DNA from: Deltaproteobacteria bacterium
Lineage (GTDB): Bacteria > Desulfobacterota > Binatia > UBA9968
Length of the DNA: 35,341 nt
Assembly (NCBI GenBank): GCA_016210115.1
Contig: JACQUW010000354.1
Span: forward strand, 1 to 35,341
Direction: 5' to 3'
Shown here piece after piece: positions 31,112 to 35,341 of this stretch (position 1 is the first letter of the stretch; each line of letters starts with the position of its first letter). Made by a program: the position numbers and the translations under genes. A model generated the notes under the pieces. That model was given only the letters and a program-made list of their open reading frames with translations. It had not been told where the DNA came from and made no database searches.

Positions 31112-31906
31112 CTATCGTCCTTTCCAAACAGGCTTTCTTTTTTCGGCAAAAGCCTTGGGTCCCTCTGAGCAGTCTTCGGTAGTGCGGAGCATCGTGGAGA
31201 GATCGACCTCGAGCTTAATTCCATTCTCCAACGACATTTCCATGCCTCTGTTTACCGCTTCTTTGACAAACTGAAGGGCAAGCGGCGCGCCCTGAAGGAC
31301 TTCGCGCGCAACGGATTCCGCTGCGGAGATGAGATTTTCGGGTTCCACCACCCGGCTCAACAAACCGATTTTCAACGCTTCGTCGGCATCGATCACGCGT
31401 CCGGTCAAAACCATCTCAAGGGCTAACGCCCTCCCGATGATCCGGGGGAGCCTTTGAGTCCCTCCGGCGCCCGGGATCATTCCCCGTCGAACCTCCGTTA
31501 AACCGAGCCTGGCCTGGGTCGAACCGATCCGGATATCGCACGCGAGCGCAATCTCAAGCCCGCCTCCGACGGCGTAACCATTGACGGCGGCGATGACCGG
31601 CTTTTTAACTGAGGCAATGGCCTGATGGTGCGCCGTTATCTTTGGGGCATGGCGGGCCTGGCGTCGCGCCACGATGGAAACCTCCTCGGCGGCGCGCTCC
31701 TTCAGATCGAGTCCGGCCGAAAAAGCCTTTGAGCCGGCCCCTGTGATGATGGCCGCGCGAATGTCGTCACGCGCGCTGATCTCCTCGCAGGCCTCAATAA
31801 TTTCCTCGGTCATCTTTCGGTTCAAGGCGTTCATCGCCTCGGGCCGGTTCATCGTGACATAAGCGACCGAGTCTTTAACCTCGAAGTTCAGAACCTCGTA
31901 GCTCAT
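31112..31906 (-). CDS. Enoyl-CoA hydratase/isomerase family protein
   Basis: A protein of about 264 residues of the crotonase superfamily. ATG 31906 follows GGAGGAAAG by a few bases, and the start MSYEVLNFEVKDSVAYVTMN is typical. Conserved elements: NRPEAMNALN; the oxyanion segment AFSAGLDLKE; VNGYAVGGGLEIALACDIRI; and LTEVRRGMIPGAGGTQRLPR, which places a Glu at the first catalytic position. The C-terminal helix region ends KRKPVWKGR. It probably hydrates trans-2-enoyl-CoA in fatty or aromatic acid breakdown. It follows the truncated SnoaL-like gene with a gap of about 25 bases. Confidence 0.9.
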   Translation of the reverse strand: MSYEVLNFEVKDSVAYVTMNRPEAMNALNRKMTEEIIEACEEISARDDIRAAIITGAGSKAFSAGLDLKERAAEEVSIVARRQARHAPKITAHHQAIASVKKPVIAAVNGYAVGGGLEIALACDIRIGSTQARLGLTEVRRGMIPGAGGTQRLPRIIGRALALEMVLTGRVIDADEALKIGLLSRVVEPENLISAAESVAREVLQGAPLALQFVKEAVNRGMEMSLENGIKLEVDLSTMLRTTEDCSEGPKAFAEKRKPVWKGR

Positions 31907-31931
31907 CTTTCCTCCTGCGTGGTAGTTATTT

Positions 31932-32240
31932 TCAGATTGCATCGCTCGCATTGCCACCGGACAGAGGCGTCATGCGCACGGTAATTACGCTCCAGCAGTA
32001 CCCAAGGTCGCCCGATACGCACACCTCCTGAATATCGCCGGTTGACTCCAAGCGATGGGACGTGAGGAGTCCTCGTAGCCCCTTCTCAAATGTCGTGCGG
32101 CCTTTCATCGGTGGCTGACCCGGGACAAGAAACACAACGTCCTCGGCCATGAGACCGAGAACTGTTTCTACATCGCCCGCAGCGGTGGCGCTGTGCCACT
32201 GCGCAACGAGACGACGTATGGCCTGTGCATCCGTGTTCAT
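31932..32240 (-). CDS. SnoaL-like (SgcJ/EcaC family) protein, C-terminally shortened
   Basis: A protein of about 102 residues from ATG 32240, which has AAGGAG upstream. It carries the NTF2-like/SnoaL start of the SgcJ/EcaC group: AIRRLVAQWHSATAAGDVET, LMAEDVVFLVPGQPPMKGR, and YCWSVITVRMTPLSGGNA. Full-length relatives continue with a strand pair (a pattern like RSGYTLTILR...DGRWVLARDANLL) of about 30 residues. This frame instead stops at 31932 right after GGNASDAI, so the fold would lack its last strands. It is either a degraded gene or has a sequencing indel. Its function is unknown; some relatives sit beside ECF sigma factors, as here. Confidence 0.65.
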   Translation of the reverse strand: MNTDAQAIRRLVAQWHSATAAGDVETVLGLMAEDVVFLVPGQPPMKGRTTFEKGLRGLLTSHRLESTGDIQEVCVSGDLGYCWSVITVRMTPLSGGNASDAI

Positions 32241-32386
32241 GGGAAGCTCCTTACTCCGTGATTTCGTCATAGCCTCGCTTTTTGATTTGGAGCCGTGCTA
32301 GCCGGAGGATCTCAATCGGCTGCTCCCTGCCTCGCTGACGTTAAGTAGTCATTCGGCCGGGCCAAAATCCACAACGCGATTCCATC

Positions 32387-33712
32387 TCAGCTCAATTCAG
32401 TCAGCCTTCGCTCGAGAAACCTTCGCTCCGGCTCCTGTTGGGTGAGGCTGAGGGCGCGTTCGTAGGAGGCGCGGGCTTCCGCCATTCGCCCGAGCCGCCG
32501 GCACAGGTCCGCCCGTGCCGAGTGCGCCAGGTGGTAATTCGCGAGATCACCGCGCGCCAAGATGGCGTCGATGAGGGCAAGCCCGGCCGCAGGGCCGTCG
32601 CGCATTGCCACCGCTACGGCGCGGTTCAGTTCGACCACGGGGGATGGATCAGCGCGAAGCAGCACATCGTAGAGCCCGACGATCTGCGCCCAGTCCGTCG
32701 CAGCCGCGGTGGGCGCGTTGGCGTGCACGGCCGCAATCGCTGCTTGCACCGTGTATGGGCCAAACCGGCGCGACGACAGCGCGCGTTGCACCAGCGCCGA
32801 GCCCTCTGCGATCTGATCCCGGTTCCACAGTGAACGGTCTTGCCCGTCCAGCAGGATCAGATCGCCGGCTGGCGAGCTGCGCGCAGCGCGGCGCGACTCG
32901 TGCAGGAGCATCAGCGCCAGCAACCCCACTGCCTCCGGCTCCGGCAGCAGCTCGACGAGCAGCCTTCCCAGGCGGGTCGCCTCGCCCGAGAGATCGTGCC
33001 GCGTCAGCGACGCACCCGATGACGTGGAGTAGCCTTCGTTGAACACCAGGTAGATCACGCGCAGCACGGCATCCAATCGATCGGGCACATCGGCTCGAGA
33101 CGGTACCTGATAAGGGATGCGCGCGTGGCGGATCTTCGCCTTGGCGCGCACGATACGTTGCGCCAGCGTGGGCGCCGCGGTCAGGAACGCGTATGCGATT
33201 TCTTCGGTGGTGAGGCCGCACACCTCGCGCAAGGTGAGCGCCACCTGGGCGTCCGGCGGCAGGGCTGGATGGCAGCAGGTGAAGATGAGGCGCAGCCGGT
33301 CGTCCTCGACGCTTTCGTTGTCCCACGCCGCAGGATTATGGGTGTCGGCTGCGAGTTGCTCGTCGATATCGTCCGGCAACGGCTTGAATCGGGCGCGCCG
33401 GCGGATAACGTCGATGGCCTTGAAGCGGCCGGTCGATATGAGCCAGGCGCGCGGATTGGCGGGCACACCATCGCGCGGCCATTGCTCCAGCGCCGCTTTG
33501 AAGGCATCGTGCAGCGCCTCCTCGGCGATGTCGAAGTCGCCCAGCAATCGAACTAGGGCAGCGAAGACCCGGCGCGACTCGGAGCGGTAGACCGCGTCCA
33601 CCGCGTCGCGCGCGTCTTCGGCCGAAGTATCTAAGCCGGCTTGTGGTTTGCGATCCGTCACGTGTTGCCTGCCTTCCAATAGTTCTTCCTTGCTTGGCAA
33701 ATTAAACCTCAC
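32387..33712 (-). CDS. ECF42-like RNA polymerase sigma factor with C-terminal TPR-like domain
   Basis: A 441-residue extracytoplasmic-function sigma factor. Region 2 is seen in VFAALVRLLGDFDIAEEALH and NPRAWLISTGRFKAIDVIRR, and region 4 in LTLREVCGLTTEEIAYAFL with RIVRAKAKIRHARIPY. A long C-terminal domain of roughly 230 residues follows. It includes RLDAVLRVIYLVFNEGYS, LALMLLHESRRAAR and a TPR-like end (ADLCRRLGRMAEARASYERAL), as in the ECF42 group, which lacks an anti-sigma factor and relies on this extension. ECF42 genes normally sit beside a DGPF/YCII-domain gene, but none is visible here. GTG 33712 has TAAGGA upstream. GTG 33661 is an alternative giving the usual shorter N-terminus. Confidence 0.88.
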   Translation of the reverse strand: MRFNLPSKEELLEGRQHVTDRKPQAGLDTSAEDARDAVDAVYRSESRRVFAALVRLLGDFDIAEEALHDAFKAALEQWPRDGVPANPRAWLISTGRFKAIDVIRRRARFKPLPDDIDEQLAADTHNPAAWDNESVEDDRLRLIFTCCHPALPPDAQVALTLREVCGLTTEEIAYAFLTAAPTLAQRIVRAKAKIRHARIPYQVPSRADVPDRLDAVLRVIYLVFNEGYSTSSGASLTRHDLSGEATRLGRLLVELLPEPEAVGLLALMLLHESRRAARSSPAGDLILLDGQDRSLWNRDQIAEGSALVQRALSSRRFGPYTVQAAIAAVHANAPTAAATDWAQIVGLYDVLLRADPSPVVELNRAVAVAMRDGPAAGLALIDAILARGDLANYHLAHSARADLCRRLGRMAEARASYERALSLTQQEPERRFLERRLTELS

Positions 33713-33721
33713 GCGAAGTCC

Positions 33722-33799
33722 TTAGCAGGCGCGGTCCAGAAAGAAAGGACAATCGCTACAATTCCCGCGGCACTTATGACTATGGTCTTCCACAAACAT
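33722..33799 (-). CDS. Possible 25-residue Cys-rich leader peptide upstream of the sigma factor
   Basis: From ATG 33799 (or GTG 33793, which has AAAGGA 5 bases upstream) a short frame ends in CRGNCSDCPFFLDRAC, carrying four cysteines and two preceding histidines (HSHK). Its TAA (33724-33722) overlaps the TAAGGA ribosome binding site of the sigma-factor gene, so translation of the peptide would reach into the sigma initiation region. It may be a coupled leader, a metal- or redox-responsive peptide, or chance. The open frame also extends about 40 codons further upstream without an ATG. Confidence 0.25.
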   Translation of the reverse strand: MFVEDHSHKCRGNCSDCPFFLDRAC

Positions 33800-34388
33800 C
33801 CTTTCTAATTCTAGGGTAGCAAACGCCGACTGTTCGGCAATACGGTCGGATGAAAAATCGAAGATCTTTAAGAGCCAAATAAAGGCGGGCGCACCGGTTC
33901 GGTTTAGCCGCAGCAGATTTGCTGGTTTCTATTTCGAAGAGCTTCTCGTATTTCCGACACTCCCGCGATTCGGCTGGCACCTCCATGCTCACCGAGACAA
34001 AAAATTTGGCCCTTGCCTAACGGAATACAATACGGTGCTATACCCGATGCCCCTGCCAGCGGTGCTGTCAACGGAAATGTCGTGGGGCGAATGACTACCG
34101 TCGACTTACATTGGAATGTTCCCACGGGTCCGTGATAAACGGTCGCGTGGAAGGAAGAAGCTACAGGCAATCGCGTCCTTGCGCCTGCTTTGGAAACCCC
34201 GTAGCATTCGCGATCGTGCAACTGTTGGCGGAGAATAGTGAGATAAGCCCCAGCCAGATCGGCCCGAGCCGTGGGCCGCAGTTTGTCGCGAGTGAGCCAT
34301 ACGGTGGCAGGATTACGGCTTTACCGGGCTCTCAGCAGAGGATCGCTCTTATAGCGGTTTGCTATCGCGAGGAGGGAGGAAAAGAAAG
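33800..34388. other. Intergenic region between divergent genes
   Basis: It separates the minus-strand sigma-factor locus from the plus-strand amidohydrolase. Several short open frames occur on both strands, but none has a ribosome binding site or recognisable motif. A small hairpin (ATAGC at 34351-34355 with GCTAT at 34361-34365) stands just before the GGAGGGAGG ribosome binding site of the amidohydrolase. Promoters for both directions are expected here, but I could not assign them with confidence. Confidence 0.5.
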
Positions 34389-35341
34389 ATGGCAGAAAAA
34401 GTGCTCGTGGTGCAGGGTGGAAGGCTGATCGATGGCACCGGCCGAGCCCCGATCGAGAATTCCGTTATCATTATCCACGCAGGCAAGTTGCAAGCAATCG
34501 GTAGGAGCGGCGAAGTCCCTATTCCCGCTGATGCTGAGGTGATTGATGTCAAGGGCAGGACCGTTCTGCCGGGCTTCATCGATGGTCATGGCCATTTGGA
34601 AGATTTCCATGGAGAGCTTTATCTCCATCTGGGAATTACGACCTGCGCCTCTATCGAGCTTTACCAGGATGGCCCATGGACCCTCGCTCAAAAGCAAGGC
34701 ACGGATCTGGGTAAAATTCGCGGGCCGCGGATTTGGATGTCAGGCCGGGCGATCGGCTCAGCCGGCACTGCGCACGATGCATTCGGCTCTAGAACATCCC
34801 GCGGAAACATCATCGTCACATCGCCGGAAGAAGTGCAGAAAGCGGTGAAGCGTAAAAAGGACCTCGGATGCGACATCCTCAAGGTTAATGAATTCCTTTC
34901 TCTCAAGTTGCTGAAAGTCGCCGTCCAAGAAGCTCATCGGCTGGAGATGCCGGTAAGCGCCCACAGTTGGGACGTTGTCGGCTCCGTCAACGCGGGCGTC
35001 GATGCAATCGAGCACATCTGGTCCGTCGGCTACAGCTCCATCCCTTATGCGCCTGCCAGGCGCAAACTAGCCGAGGATCGGCTCGGAGGTGTCATCGACC
35101 AGGAGATCGCCGGCTCTTATTACCAAACGGAGAACTTCGATGGGGTGATCGGCGCGATGGTGGAGCATCAGGTCGCGTGGACTCCGACCGTTGCCAAATG
35201 GCTGCGTCCCCTTTCGCCGAGCGCCAATCGCTTCAGAAAAAGAGAAAACGAAATCCTGAACGACCTCAATGCCGATCTCCCCGCTGCTGTGCGCGCGGTC
35301 ACCGACAACGCCTATGACAAGTTGCTCAAGCGATACACGCC
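34389..35341 (+). CDS. Metal-dependent amidohydrolase, 5' part (runs off the window)
   Basis: 317 codons are visible and no stop is reached. ATG 34389 follows GGAGGGAGGAAAAGAAAG. The protein begins with the amidohydrolase composite domain (VVQGGRLIDGTGRAPIENSV), then VLPGFIDGHGHLEDFHGELY, with the HxH metal motif intact. Next come a candidate bridging Lys in LGCDILKVNE, then MPVSAHSWD and VDAIEHIW for the next two metal-site histidines. This order matches the imidazolonepropionase/prolidase-like branch of amidohydrolases (COG1228 type). The Asp near the C-terminus is beyond the window. There is no signal peptide, so it is presumably cytosolic. The substrate is unknown. Confidence 0.85.
   Translation, partial: MAEKVLVVQGGRLIDGTGRAPIENSVIIIHAGKLQAIGRSGEVPIPADAEVIDVKGRTVLPGFIDGHGHLEDFHGELYLHLGITTCASIELYQDGPWTLAQKQGTDLGKIRGPRIWMSGRAIGSAGTAHDAFGSRTSRGNIIVTSPEEVQKAVKRKKDLGCDILKVNEFLSLKLLKVAVQEAHRLEMPVSAHSWDVVGSVNAGVDAIEHIWSVGYSSIPYAPARRKLAEDRLGGVIDQEIAGSYYQTENFDGVIGAMVEHQVAWTPTVAKWLRPLSPSANRFRKRENEILNDLNADLPAAVRAVTDNAYDKLLKRYT

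Noticed and set aside
33780..33992. A 70-codon minus-strand frame upstream of the sigma factor
   Set aside because: No ribosome binding site, mixed composition, and no recognisable motif.

Overview
The window looks like chromosomal DNA of a Gram-negative, non-model bacterium. Evidence: Sec signal peptides on presumed periplasmic binding proteins, a type II secretion/type IV pilus ATPase, YajQ, and many orphan NMT1/THI5-like binding proteins. The mix (orphan binding proteins paired with cytosolic amidohydrolases, an ECF42-like sigma factor, dispersed CTCGATACGCC...GGCTACTCGGG palindromes) resembles soil or sediment lineages such as deltaproteobacterial, Binatota-, Methylomirabilota- or Tectomicrobia-like genomes. 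That placement is inference. No rRNA, tRNA, CRISPR array, transposase or phage gene was recognised.

Layout. (1) 1-508: a nested inverted-repeat element and a stem-loop, no gene. (2) 509-10936, plus strand: three secreted proteins. These are a frameshifted right-handed beta-helix protein, a short AT-rich Ig-like exported protein behind a two-hairpin leader, and a 2940-residue modular exoprotein (BNR/sortilin-type repeats, cadherin-like repeats, a LamG-type domain, PKD domains), closed by a clear terminator. (3) 10994-11630: palindromic repeats with a truncated DUF559 gene between them. (4) 11631-14149, minus strand: a GspE/PilB-type ATPase split by a frameshift, carrying an unusual C-terminal extension and followed by an unrecognised 57-residue peptide with an internal duplication. 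(5) 14295-27275, minus strand: ten consecutive co-directional genes. They encode four NMT1-like binding proteins, two hydantoinase/dihydropyrimidinase-like proteins, an AtzA/MtaD-type amidohydrolase, an ornithine-cyclodeaminase-family protein, and an iron-type binding protein (frameshifted) with its fused permease. (6) 27446-33799: housekeeping and stress genes: a 5'-nucleotidase-like HAD protein, a hotdog thioesterase, pterin-4a-carbinolamine dehydratase, MsrB, YajQ, a LOG-family protein, a small membrane protein, enoyl-CoA hydratase, a truncated SnoaL-like gene, and an ECF sigma factor preceded by a possible Cys-rich leader peptide. (7) 34389-35341, plus strand: the 5' part of another amidohydrolase.

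How the genes may work together. The ten-gene minus-strand run alternates periplasmic ligand-binding proteins with cytosolic cyclic-amide and amino hydrolases plus an imine/enamine-type reductase or cyclodeaminase. This suggests uptake and ring opening of small N-heterocycles, but no cognate NMT1-type permease or ATPase is present. Both hydantoinase-like paralogues carry Glu where the family has the first metal-binding His of the HxH motif, which makes this cluster the strongest candidate for new biochemistry. Three apparent single-base frameshifts (beta-helix, GspE/PilB, iron-binding protein) in 17 kb could be real decay or assembly error.
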